A DNA stretch of 64,000 nucleotides from Saprospiraceae bacterium (GTDB lineage Bacteria; Bacteroidota; Bacteroidia; Chitinophagales; Saprospiraceae). Positions 53,652 through 62,351 of the stretch are shown piece after piece. Location: assembly GCA_020848995.1 (NCBI GenBank), contig JADLHA010000048.1:147085-211084 (forward strand), written 5' to 3'. Position 1 is the first letter of the stretch. Every line of letters starts with the position of its first letter. The notes under the pieces are model-generated. The model had not been told where the DNA came from. It saw nothing but the letters and a program-made list of their open reading frames with translations, and did not search any database. The translations under genes and the position numbers were made by a program.

Positions 53652-55550
53652 TTATTTGAGCGCATCAACAAGGGTTTCCCACTCCTGAAGGATTTCGTTG
53701 TATTTGATTTTGTCCTCCGCATAGGTCTGAAGTTTCAATACATGGCCATCACGCTCGTAAAATTCAGATTGCTGCATTTCGCTTTCAGCTTGTACCAGTC
53801 GCTTTTCAAGTTCAAAGATTTGTCTTTCGAGACTCTGTATTCGCCGCTGAATCTTTTTCCTGTCAGTTTTCTCAGGGGCACCCGGAGCACCAATTAAATC
53901 GTCCTTTCGACCCCCTGCCAAATCTTCAATCGACCCTGGCATAGAACCATCGTTCTTTTCTAAAAAATAGTTGATATCACCTTCATACAACTTTACATAA
54001 CCCTCTCCAAAAAAAAGCGTTTTATCGGCAAGACCCTTTAGGAAATCCCGATCGTGTGACACGATGATTGCAGTTCCGGGATATTCCTTCAATGCGTGCT
54101 TCAATTGATCTTTCGAGGGCATATCCAGATGGTGAGTAGGTTCGTCCAGTATCAGGAAATTGTGCTCCTGAACCAACAAAAGCGCGAGCCTGACGCGAGC
54201 GCGTTCCCCGCCAGACATGACTCCGATTTGCTTATCTGCATTTTCTTCACGCAAACCCAGAGCACCAAGAATGTGTCTCACCTGAGAACGCATTTCTGCC
54301 CTGCATTCATTTTCGAGCAACTGCACAGGGGTCAGTCTTAAATCCAAAGCGCTGTGGTCTTCCTGTGCGTAATACCCTATGCGCACCTCGTGTCCGAACT
54401 TAGTGAAGCCACCAGTGGGGTCCAGTTCGCCGCAAATCAACTTGACCAATGTGCTCTTTCCATTGCCATTTGCCCCAACAAAGCACCATTTCATGCCGCG
54501 CTCGAGGGTAAAATTGAGATGGTGTAAAACATGTTTATCACCAAATGACTTTGAGAGATCGTTCATTTCGAGCACAGAGCGGCCACTGGGACGGGCCATT
54601 TCAAAACGCAACTTCAATGAAGCAGCCTCCCCTTCCGGTTGCGCCAGTTTCTCCATCCGGCCCAATTCGGTGATCAGCGATTGCGCAAACGCTGCTTTTG
54701 AGGCCTTGTACCGAAAGCGGTCGATGAGCATCTCCTTTTGACGGATCAGGCGCTGCTGGGCCTCGTATTCCCTCTGTTCCGCCTCCTTCCTTTCCTTTCG
54801 ATAGGCGCGAAACGATGAATAGTTACCTTTAAAATCATAAGTTTTTCCACGATCAATCTCGATGATGCGCTTCCCAACCCTGTCAAGAAAGAAAAGATCG
54901 TGCGAGATGATTATAACGGTTCCTTCATAACGGCTAAGAAAATTTTCGAGCCATGACAGAGCAAGAATGTCCAAATGGTTATTGGGCTCGTCCAATAACA
55001 GCACATCCGGTGCACTCAGCAGTAATTTGGCCATCTCTATGCGCATCCGCCACCCTCCTGAAAAGGAATTTGGCGACCGGCACAGGTCTTCTGGTGAAAA
55101 ACCAAGACCCGCCAAAATGCGATCCATCTTTCCGCAAAGCTTATCGACTTCGAGGTAGTCCAGACGTTCCCTGAGTTCTGCCATGCGATGCACGGCCTGG
55201 TCAATGAAATTCTCCCCCTTATCTCCCCTACTGAGCTCGGATTCAAGGTCTTTCAATTCGCGCTGGAGCGCTACAGGCTCTTTCTGCGAACTCCACACCT
55301 CATCACGAACGGTATGATCTCCATAGAGTGGGATTTCCTGTCTCAGCAACCCAACCCGAAAATTTGTGGGAATTTCAATGGTCCCTGAGTCCGGATACAA
55401 TTCTCCGGTTAGCAGCTTGAAGAGGGTTGTCTTGCCAGCCCCGTTTCTTCCACATAATGCAAGTTTCTCGCCAGGAGAAATTGAAATATTCAAACCATTG
55501 AAAATGCGTTGACCGCCAAAAGCCAGGGAAACGTTGTTGATCGCAATCAC
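53652..55550 (-). CDS. ABC-F family ATPase
   Basis: 632 residues with two ATPase domains and no membrane segment. Domain 1: Walker A GRNGAGKTTL (about 34-43), signature SFSGGWRMR, Walker B VLLLDEPNNHLD; domain 2: GANGNGKSTL, MSGGERARVR and FLILDEPTHHLD. An interdomain linker (about 230-300) is rich in charged helix, and a C-terminal coiled coil (about 560-632) extends the chain, as in Uup/EttA-like subtypes. ABC-F proteins bind the ribosome E site and rescue or regulate translation, some giving antibiotic resistance; there is no antibiotic-resistance context here. Followed by the yqgE group on the same strand, five bases upstream. Confidence 0.94.
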   Translation of the reverse strand: MIAINNVSLAFGGQRIFNGLNISISPGEKLALCGRNGAGKTTLFKLLTGELYPDSGTIEIPTNFRVGLLRQEIPLYGDHTVRDEVWSSQKEPVALQRELKDLESELSRGDKGENFIDQAVHRMAELRERLDYLEVDKLCGKMDRILAGLGFSPEDLCRSPNSFSGGWRMRIEMAKLLLSAPDVLLLDEPNNHLDILALSWLENFLSRYEGTVIIISHDLFFLDRVGKRIIEIDRGKTYDFKGNYSSFRAYRKERKEAEQREYEAQQRLIRQKEMLIDRFRYKASKAAFAQSLITELGRMEKLAQPEGEAASLKLRFEMARPSGRSVLEMNDLSKSFGDKHVLHHLNFTLERGMKWCFVGANGNGKSTLVKLICGELDPTGGFTKFGHEVRIGYYAQEDHSALDLRLTPVQLLENECRAEMRSQVRHILGALGLREENADKQIGVMSGGERARVRLALLLVQEHNFLILDEPTHHLDMPSKDQLKHALKEYPGTAIIVSHDRDFLKGLADKTLFFGEGYVKLYEGDINYFLEKNDGSMPGSIEDLAGGRKDDLIGAPGAPEKTDRKKIQRRIQSLERQIFELEKRLVQAESEMQQSEFYERDGHVLKLQTYAEDKIKYNEILQEWETLVDALK

Positions 55551-55554
55551 AATC

Positions 55555-56127
55555 TTAGTTCATCAGCTCGTCCCCCTCAAGCTTAGACAACGCGCTAAAA
55601 TGCATACCCTTGAATTCGAGTATCTCTTTCCAGAGGGTGCGGGGATCGGATTTAAAAACAAAATTGGGTTCCATTTCTGAGACGATCCAGGATTGGGTCA
55701 TCATTTCACTTTCCAGTTGCCCTTTCGACCATCCGCTATATCCAATGTAAAAGCGGATGCTATGTGGCAGGATGAGCTTGTGTTCAACCAGGAAACGCAG
55801 TTTCTCGTAATTCCCAGACCAATATACACCACGGGAAATTTGAATAGAGTCTTCCAGAAGGTCCCCGGCGTCGTGAATAAAATACATGCTGTCGTTATCG
55901 ACAGGCCCGCCATAATGTACAGGCGCTTCAAAATCCCCAAAATCCGTTGTTAACTCAGGAAGTCGAACTTCAAGCGGCTTATTCAAAATAAACCCTACCG
56001 TGCCTTCTTCCCTCGAATAATCGGCAACCAGTACCACGGTCCTCTTGAAGTTCGGATCCAGCATGAAGGGCTCAGCTACCAGCATTTTGCCTGTGCCAAG
56101 CAATTGGGTGCCTTGTGTCGCTTTCAT
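55555..56127 (-). CDS. YqgE/AlgH-family protein
   Basis: 190 residues; small conserved cytosolic protein. Hallmarks: GKMLVAEPFMLDPNFKRTVVLV and GTVGFILNKPL at the start, YGGPVDNDSMYFIH and YIGYSGWSKGQLESEM further on. In Pseudomonas AlgH was linked to alginate control, but the biochemical role is unsettled. It overlaps fabD by four bases and sits in a leftward run folE-fabD-yqgE-ABC-F. Confidence 0.93.
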   Translation of the reverse strand: MKATQGTQLLGTGKMLVAEPFMLDPNFKRTVVLVADYSREEGTVGFILNKPLEVRLPELTTDFGDFEAPVHYGGPVDNDSMYFIHDAGDLLEDSIQISRGVYWSGNYEKLRFLVEHKLILPHSIRFYIGYSGWSKGQLESEMMTQSWIVSEMEPNFVFKSDPRTLWKEILEFKGMHFSALSKLEGDELMN

Positions 56128-57017
56128 CTCACAATGGCGTTGACGGGAATATTTTTGTCAATCCGCTTTAGAAAGCCGGAAAGAACGGTTCCGTTTCCAC
56201 CGATTTCTACAAAGCGTTTAAAGCCGTCCCGGATCATATTTTGCATGGTTTGGGACCACAACACCGGGGAGGTCAGTTGAGCGATGAGCTTTTGCCTAAT
56301 GGTAGCTGCATCCACAGATGCTTCTGCGTCAACGTTCTGGTAAACCGGACAAACGGCGTTTTGAAATGGGGTAGACCGAATGGCATCTTCGAGTTGTTTC
56401 CTTGCCGGCTCCATCAGCGGGGAATGAAAAGCGCCTCCTACTGAAATGGGAATTAGCCGTTTTGCACCCGCATCCAGGAGTGCCTTTTCTGCTAAGGCAA
56501 TTCCCTGAAGACTTCCGGAAATGACCACCTGGCCGGGACAATTGAAATTGGCTGCCAGAACCACCTCGTCCTCAATCTGACGGCATAGCAATTCAATTTT
56601 TTCGTCGTCCAGGCCGAGAACTGCCGCCATGGTACCCGGATTCTGCTCACAGGCATCCTGCATGGCGTGAGCCCGCAGGTTGACGAGTTTTAACCCGTCT
56701 TCAAAGCACAGGCACCCTGCGGCGACCAGTGCAGAAAATTCGCCCAAAGAATGCCCTGCTACGCCGGCAGGTGTGAGGCTGCGCCCGTTCACCAATGCGT
56801 TGATGACCGAGTGAAGAAAGACCGAAGGCTGAGTGATGCGCGTCTGGCGCAGGTCTTCTTCAGAGCCCCTGAACATCGTTTCTGACAGAGCATAGCCCAA
56901 AAGAGCATCCGCCCGGTCGAATAATTCCCTGGCTTCGCCATTTTGTTCGTACAGTTCTTTTCCCATACCGGGAAACTGGCTGGCCTGGCCAGGAAAAATG
57001 AATGCAATCTTCTCCAT
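56124..57017 (-). CDS. fabD: Malonyl-CoA:ACP transacylase
   Basis: 297 residues; loads malonyl groups on acyl carrier protein to start fatty-acid elongation. PGQASQFPGMG near residue 9, catalytic Ser in GHSLGEFSAL (about 89-98) and catalytic His in GGAFHSPLME (about 199-208). The other fab genes are not next to it. One base separates it from folE, so they are cotranscribed. Confidence 0.96.
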   Translation of the reverse strand: MEKIAFIFPGQASQFPGMGKELYEQNGEARELFDRADALLGYALSETMFRGSEEDLRQTRITQPSVFLHSVINALVNGRSLTPAGVAGHSLGEFSALVAAGCLCFEDGLKLVNLRAHAMQDACEQNPGTMAAVLGLDDEKIELLCRQIEDEVVLAANFNCPGQVVISGSLQGIALAEKALLDAGAKRLIPISVGGAFHSPLMEPARKQLEDAIRSTPFQNAVCPVYQNVDAEASVDAATIRQKLIAQLTSPVLWSQTMQNMIRDGFKRFVEIGGNGTVLSGFLKRIDKNIPVNAIVR

Positions 57018-57018
57018 A

Positions 57019-57591
57019 TCAGCGATTATCCGACTGAATAAGTTTTAGAAATTCGTTTCTCGTCTCCACGCGTTTAAATATACCAGTAAATGCGGAAGTC
57101 TTGGTAATCGAATTTTGCTTTTGTACCCCGCGCATCATCATGCACATATGCCTCGCCTCTATGACAATGGCAGCTCCCATAGGTTCCAGGTTTTCCTGGA
57201 GGCAATGGAGGATTTCATGGGTAAGTCTTTCCTGAACCTGCAGACGCCGGCTAAAGACATCAACCAGTCGGGCAAGCTTACTCAGTCCGACAATATAACC
57301 GTTAGGGATGTAGGCAATATGGGCTTTCCCGAAAAATGGCAGCATGTGGTGTTCGCAAAGGCTGTACAGCTCAATGTCTTTGACCAGAACCATTTCGCTG
57401 TATTTCTCCTTGAACATGGCGGATTTTAACACCTGACTTCCATCCAGAATGTAGCCCTGGGTAAAAAACTCAAGGGCTTTAGCAGCTCTTTCCGGGGTTT
57501 TTGCAAGGCCTTCGCGCTGAGGGTCCTCGCCGACCCCGCGAATCAACTCTGCATAAACCGATTTCAAATCCTGGTTTTTCAATACCTGCAT
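57019..57591 (-). CDS. folE: GTP cyclohydrolase I
   Basis: 190 residues; makes dihydroneopterin triphosphate from GTP, the entry to folate. Zinc ligands: Cys in [13 protein letters not shown] and the following His pair, plus the Cys in [33 protein letters not shown] is the family core. It opens the folE-fabD-yqgE-ABC-F transcription unit. Second folate gene in the window with folP, but far apart and not cotranscribed. Confidence 0.96.
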   Translation of the reverse strand: MQVLKNQDLKSVYAELIRGVGEDPQREGLAKTPERAAKALEFFTQGYILDGSQVLKSAMFKEKYSEMVLVKDIELYSLCEHHMLPFFGKAHIAYIPNGYIVGLSKLARLVDVFSRRLQVQERLTHEILHCLQENLEPMGAAIVIEARHMCMMMRGVQKQNSITKTSAFTGIFKRVETRNEFLKLIQSDNR

Positions 57592-57720
57592 ACGTCTAAA
57601 TTAGGTTTAGGAAACGGCCAGCCCGGATATTGGTTTAATTTTAGTCGGATCTGGCTGTAATTTAGTCAATTTTTGCATGCTCCAGGTCGAAATAGAGGCC
57701 TGGCTCTGCAGGGCCTGTTT

Positions 57721-57728
57721 TAATTTTG
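57721..57728 (+). promoter_or_regulatory. -7 element TAATTTTG of the lytS-type gene
   Basis: Exact TAnnTTTG ten bases before the ATG at 57738. It also overlaps an in-frame TTG (57726), which argues against that TTG as start. No TTG at the usual spacing. Confidence 0.4.
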
Positions 57729-57737
57729 AGGATAGGG

Positions 57738-58790
57738 ATGAATAGCAAACCGGGGGGCAACACCCTATTTTCTAACAATATGCCTGCCATGAGCCAGTGG
57801 CTGGTTTGGTTGCTATTTATTGGGATTGGGTTTTACATCAAACCACTGCCCTGGGGCTTTTCCGATACGCTGTTGTGGTCCTCCGGGAATACCCTCATCT
57901 ATGCAATTGCCATACACGTCAACCTTTACTTCCTGATCCCGGGATACATGTACCGCCCCACGATCTTGCCGTACCTTAGTTTGCTGGTCGGGCTCTCACT
58001 GCTTCTGACGCCTTTTGCGTGGCTCTTTAATGGCTGGATGGCCAGAGAGCATCAGGAGGTAGCGTCTCATTGGCTTACGCTTCCTCAATTCCATTTTATC
58101 AACCTCGTGGTCATTACAGCACTGAGTTCACTAGTGCGCATTCCGGTGGATTGGCTTCGCGTCCAGGCGGAGAAAAAGGAACTCCAAACACGCAACGTGG
58201 AGACTGAACTGCAATCCCTTAAAAATCAAATCAATCCGCATTTTTTGTTCAATACGCTGAACAATCTCTATGCCCTCACGCTCAAAAAGTCGGATCTTGC
58301 GCCCCAGGTTGTCTTGCGTTTATCGGATATGATGCGTTACATGCTGTATGAGTGCAACGAATCAAAGGTGAGCATCGGACAGGAAATGCGCTATATCAAC
58401 AATTACCTCGAACTGGAACGGTTGCGGTATGCATCACCATCTCAGATCACCATTGATATCGACGAAGACCTTTCAGACCTCCAAATTGCACCACTGCTGC
58501 TAATTCCTTTCGTTGAAAACAGTTTTAAACACGGGATGCAGACGAGCTTAAGCGATAGTTTTGTTAAAATCAAAGCGGTCAACAAAGATGGCAGGCTTCT
58601 TTTTGAAGTAGTCAATTCAAAACCGCCTGCATCACCGGGACAAGCAAGTCCAAGACCCCAGGGAGGCGTGGGACTGGTCAATGTAAAACGAAGGCTGGAA
58701 TTGCTGTATCCGGAACGCCACCAGCTTGAAATTTCAGATGCACCAGAAAGTTATACGGCCAGACTTACCATAGACTTAAATGAAAAGTGA
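57738..58790 (+). CDS. LytS/YehU-type sensor histidine kinase
   Basis: 350 residues. Four hydrophobic segments (about 15-35, 48-65, 73-95 and 108-130) form a membrane domain, then a His_kinase domain with the conserved NPHFLFNTLNNLYAL motif (phospho-accepting His about 168) and an HATPase domain (PLLLIPFVENSFKHG and GVGLVNVKRRLELLY). The histidine-kinase type of the LytS family works with LytTR regulators; the regulator follows and overlaps by 11 bases. Signal unknown; related systems sense metabolites or envelope state. Confidence 0.93.
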   Translation: MNSKPGGNTLFSNNMPAMSQWLVWLLFIGIGFYIKPLPWGFSDTLLWSSGNTLIYAIAIHVNLYFLIPGYMYRPTILPYLSLLVGLSLLLTPFAWLFNGWMAREHQEVASHWLTLPQFHFINLVVITALSSLVRIPVDWLRVQAEKKELQTRNVETELQSLKNQINPHFLFNTLNNLYALTLKKSDLAPQVVLRLSDMMRYMLYECNESKVSIGQEMRYINNYLELERLRYASPSQITIDIDEDLSDLQIAPLLLIPFVENSFKHGMQTSLSDSFVKIKAVNKDGRLLFEVVNSKPPASPGQASPRPQGGVGLVNVKRRLELLYPERHQLEISDAPESYTARLTIDLNEK

Positions 58791-59514
58791 CATGATAAAG
58801 ACCATGATCGTCGATGACGAACCCCTGGCGGTTGAAATTCTAGAAACCTACACCAGGCAGATAACACAATTATCCCTGGTCGCAAGTTGCAATAACGCGG
58901 TTGAAGCTCACGAAAAAATAATCTTAGAGAAGCCCGACTTGGTTTTCCTCGACATCCAGATGCCTCAGATGTCCGGTATTTCACTTGTAAAAAGCCTTGA
59001 ATACCCTCCAATGATCATCTTTACAACTGCGTTTCCCGAATTTGCAGTAGAAGGATTTGAGCTGGATGCCGTAGATTATCTGTTAAAGCCCATTTCTTTT
59101 GAACGGTTCCTGCGCGCAGTTGGCAAAGTGATGAGCAAGAATTCTCAGCTCACAGCCCTTAACGCTGAAGGATCGGATCCCAGCCGTGAGTTTATCTTTG
59201 TTAAATCTGATAAAAAACTCATCAAGCTCTCCTATGAGGAAATTCTATTCATTGAAGGCTTAAAGGACTACGTGATTCTCTATACCGACCAATCCCGAAT
59301 TGTTACGCTGCAAACCATGAAAACCCTTGAAGAAAAATTGCCAGAGTCGGTATTTCTCAGAGTCCACAGGTCGTTCATCGTGAATCTCAATAAAATACAC
59401 TCCATCCATTCTGACGACATCGAGATGGTTGTAAAGGATAAGGTCCGGCAAATTCCCATTGGCAGCAACTATGCAGAGAAACTCCATCGCATTGTCAATC
59501 GCAAAAAGTTGTAG
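58780..59514 (+). CDS. LytTR-family response regulator
   Basis: 244 residues from ATG 58780; ATG 58792, one base after the kinase stop, is an equally good start. Receiver domain (about 5-120): acidic pair in IVDDEPLA, phospho-acceptor Asp in LVFLDIQMPQMSG, Thr in IFTTAFPEF, Lys in YLLKPI. C-terminal LytTR DNA-binding domain (about 145-240): FIFVKSDKKLIKL, IEGLKDYVILYT, FLRVHRSFIVNLNKI. These bind paired 9-base sites upstream of targets. Followed by a bidirectional terminator. Confidence 0.94.
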   Translation: MKSDMIKTMIVDDEPLAVEILETYTRQITQLSLVASCNNAVEAHEKIILEKPDLVFLDIQMPQMSGISLVKSLEYPPMIIFTTAFPEFAVEGFELDAVDYLLKPISFERFLRAVGKVMSKNSQLTALNAEGSDPSREFIFVKSDKKLIKLSYEEILFIEGLKDYVILYTDQSRIVTLQTMKTLEEKLPESVFLRVHRSFIVNLNKIHSIHSDDIEMVVKDKVRQIPIGSNYAEKLHRIVNRKKL

Positions 59515-59568
59515 TCCGCATCCGCCAAAATTGCAATCTGTCTGCAAGCAAATTGCCAGAAATAAACA

Positions 59569-59586
59569 AGCCCCTGGGAAGGGGCT
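59569..59586. terminator. Bidirectional rho-independent terminator
   Basis: AGCCCCT (59569-59575) and AGGGGCT (59580-59586) around a 4-base loop, with AT-rich flanks on both sides. Separates the LytTR regulator gene from the convergent type IX secreted-protein gene. Confidence 0.65.
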
Positions 59587-59638
59587 CATTTATTCTAAAT
59601 AATTTAGACTGATTAAACTGGTTATATAAAAACAGGGA

Positions 59639-62116
59639 TTATCGCAAGATTTCAAATTTTTTGACAATGGGACCGAGATCGGTCTCAGCACGCAACAGGT
59701 ACATTCCATTTTCAAGTTCTTCCAAATCGATCGAAAACTGTTTTCCGTTGAGATGGTGATAACTGCGCAGGCATTGACCAGAAAGGCTAACAAGATCTAT
59801 TGATCTGATCGAGTTTCTTCCGTTGAGGTATAATTTGAGATCCCGGTCCGCAGGTACCGGATAGACGATCAATTTCTCAGGGTCAAGCGTGGGCTCCTTG
59901 TCGGAATCATCGCCAATCTCCAAATAAACGGTTTGGTCAGGGAGCCTATGGATACGACCTTCAGCATCCATGACGGCAATACCAGAGAAGAAAAATGGAA
60001 TGCGTTCTTTATTTCTCTTGAAACCACCAAGATCATCTTCCACAATGAAGGTAATCAACTCAGTTCCACCCCTTCCGCTGACTTTCTTTGCGTTAGCGCG
60101 GGCAAAGCCACTTTCCAATCTGCCATCCCAGGGTTTTTTATACATGTGCAGCACAGAAGCATTTTGTGCCGCCCACTCCTGGTAATAGAAATCTACTTCT
60201 AGGCTTGCTTCGTTGACGACGTTTACGTTGTAGTCGAGCTCGTAGGCATATCCTGCCAGGTTGATCGCCGGATAGGTCTCGTCGCCCAGTTGTACTTCGA
60301 TCATAGCCAAATCACCAATGCCTACATTGGGATCAACAACGTGCAGTATGAACGGGAAGTCACCCCTGTCGTAAACAGGCCTTGGAACGAGGGAGTGTTG
60401 TTTGCGGTAATAGTTGGATATATACAGCGTATCCTGGTAATCAATGGTGCCGTCACCGTCGGTATCGGCATGTTTGAGGTTCGCAAAACCGTTGGTCAAT
60501 TCGCTTTCCCAATCCGCAGCTCTGAGCGCCCTGAAGATAGACGAACTTTTGTGAACGCGGCTCGGGCCCTGAATGCCCTGGTGGTAACCCAGGCTCAGCA
60601 AGTCCATCATGCTCACCTCTCCGTCTAAGTTTACATCACCTGGCCAAACGCAGTCCCCTGCGCATTGCAGATTGCAGTCTTTGTTTTCATCGTAGATCGT
60701 AACTTCGACCTCAGCGATGACGCATTCGTTGGTTGCCGGGATGCAGTATTCAACCTCAAATGTTCTGATCCCCACGTAATCTTTCGGGGTATAAAAGACG
60801 AGCAAGTTATATCCGGGAACAGTATCCTTACAGCCTTTATAATTGATGTAAACCGTGTCGAAACCTGGATAGAATCGCACACTATCCGATTGTGACTCGA
60901 AGGTGTAGCCTGTAATGGGTATATGATAACTGATGACGATAGGCACATTTTTTGGCGTACTGAATTTGTACATCGTACGCGTATCGGGTTCCCAGTTGCC
61001 TACAAACAATTTAACCGTACCGTATTCGCAATTGCCCTGAGGGCATACTTTATAAACGAAGGACTCAACCCCTTCAAACCCGGCTTCGGGGACGTAAGTA
61101 AAACTGCCATCCGTGTTGAGCGATAAGTCGCCTCGAACGGGATCTTGAGCCTTGAGGAAGGGATATTTATCGACGATGTCGTTGAGCGCTACGCTACCGG
61201 TAAGCGTCGAGTCCTTAGGGCTAAAAAAGTAGTCATTTACTACAATTTTATTAACGACAGGCATGGGATAAACTTCCATAAATACAGTCCGGTAGATGCC
61301 GTTGCTGACAACGATAAAGGTATCCTTACCGGTATAGGTCGAAACGGGCTTATACAATACGCTGAAATCCGTATTGTATTCAAGGATTCCGTGAGCGGGA
61401 GCTTTGTGGGTAGAATACGCGCTTTGAGGCAGGACAATGAGCTTATGGGTCGCCTTGGGAGTGCCCAGGTACATGCTGTCGCTGGACAAGCTGGCGGTAT
61501 CCACTACGTTGATGATCAGGCTGGCATCAATGCAAGCCCCCAGAGGGTCGCATATGGTGTAATTGACAACAGCCTGCCCTGTAAAATCGGCATCCGGCCG
61601 AATCCGTAACGTCGTGTCATTAGGACTCGACACGACCAGGTGAGGAGCAGTTGAAACATTTGAAATTTCCAAAGCCAAATACGAGGGCGTCGTATCAATG
61701 GTGCTGCTGTCGTTCAGCAGTGGATAGTAATCGACATCGCCTGTGTTCCTGCCGACTGCAAAGATGTCGGTGCGCGATACGATCACCGATTTTCGCACGT
61801 CAAATACGAAACTGATGTACTTAAACTTGCCCGTCAGATCTTTGTATTCGTAACTTGCCGTATCCCTGCCGAAGAACCCGGCATCCGGAGTATAACTGAC
61901 TGTGGGATTGTATTTTGTGCCTCCGAGAACGAAACTGCCGTGCTCCGTGGAGTCAATTAGGACCTTATTCGTCTGGTAATTATTGGGATAATAGGTTATG
62001 TCCGTCTCCTTCAACATCAGGAAGTACAGGTAAGGCCCCTGCTGCTCCTGGGCCTGAATGCCCATGGCACAAAGAAATGCCAAAACAAGAAACGTGTAAG
62101 TCCTGTTTTTTCCCAT
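59639..62116 (-). CDS. Secreted multi-domain protein with dockerin-like repeats and a type IX sorting domain
   Basis: 825 residues with ATG 62116. Signal peptide (about 1-24, ending IQAQ). Then several Ig-like/cadherin-like beta domains, each with D..Y..D.GFFG/..GYVP..-style ends (for example VSYTPDAGFFGRDTASYEY, FTYVPEAGFEGVESFVYKV). A dockerin-like pair follows: GDVNLDGEVSMMDLL and DTDGDGTIDYQDTLYI, with EF-hand-type calcium-binding residues. The last 80 residues form the Por secretion (T9SS type A) sorting domain, LIVYPVPADRDLKLYL to the end. It is exported to the surface by type IX secretion. A strong promoter (62128-62158) is upstream. Ligand or partner unknown. Confidence 0.9.
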   Translation of the reverse strand: MGKNRTYTFLVLAFLCAMGIQAQEQQGPYLYFLMLKETDITYYPNNYQTNKVLIDSTEHGSFVLGGTKYNPTVSYTPDAGFFGRDTASYEYKDLTGKFKYISFVFDVRKSVIVSRTDIFAVGRNTGDVDYYPLLNDSSTIDTTPSYLALEISNVSTAPHLVVSSPNDTTLRIRPDADFTGQAVVNYTICDPLGACIDASLIINVVDTASLSSDSMYLGTPKATHKLIVLPQSAYSTHKAPAHGILEYNTDFSVLYKPVSTYTGKDTFIVVSNGIYRTVFMEVYPMPVVNKIVVNDYFFSPKDSTLTGSVALNDIVDKYPFLKAQDPVRGDLSLNTDGSFTYVPEAGFEGVESFVYKVCPQGNCEYGTVKLFVGNWEPDTRTMYKFSTPKNVPIVISYHIPITGYTFESQSDSVRFYPGFDTVYINYKGCKDTVPGYNLLVFYTPKDYVGIRTFEVEYCIPATNECVIAEVEVTIYDENKDCNLQCAGDCVWPGDVNLDGEVSMMDLLSLGYHQGIQGPSRVHKSSSIFRALRAADWESELTNGFANLKHADTDGDGTIDYQDTLYISNYYRKQHSLVPRPVYDRGDFPFILHVVDPNVGIGDLAMIEVQLGDETYPAINLAGYAYELDYNVNVVNEASLEVDFYYQEWAAQNASVLHMYKKPWDGRLESGFARANAKKVSGRGGTELITFIVEDDLGGFKRNKERIPFFFSGIAVMDAEGRIHRLPDQTVYLEIGDDSDKEPTLDPEKLIVYPVPADRDLKLYLNGRNSIRSIDLVSLSGQCLRSYHHLNGKQFSIDLEELENGMYLLRAETDLGPIVKKFEILR

Positions 62117-62127
62117 AACCAGTGCTA

Positions 62128-62158
62128 CAAAAGTAGTCAAAATTTCCACATTGCCAAA
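62128..62158 (-). promoter_or_regulatory. Bacteroidota-type promoter of the type IX secreted protein gene
   Basis: Minus strand: TTTG (62158-62155), 19-base spacer, TACTTTTG (62135-62128). Full match to the consensus, 11 bases before the ATG. Confidence 0.65.
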
Positions 62159-62351
62159 CTTCGAATTAAATATTTTTAATTTATATATGCCTGATTGAGA
62201 ATATATAGCGTAACAAATTATTTGTCTGTTTATTATACATAATTAAATATTTTAATATATAACGCGTCATCCGATTCATGTGCCTAGAATCCAGCTGAAG
62301 GATCCTTCCCCGCCCGGGTCATTGGAAACCCCGGTGTATCTTTAAGTTTCC

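Noticed and set aside
53652..55550. Antibiotic-resistance ABC-F assignment
   Set aside because: C-terminal coiled coil and lack of resistance context favour a housekeeping Uup/EttA-like role.
61145..61609. 154-codon rightward open frame
   Set aside because: Antisense to the type IX secreted protein; no motif.
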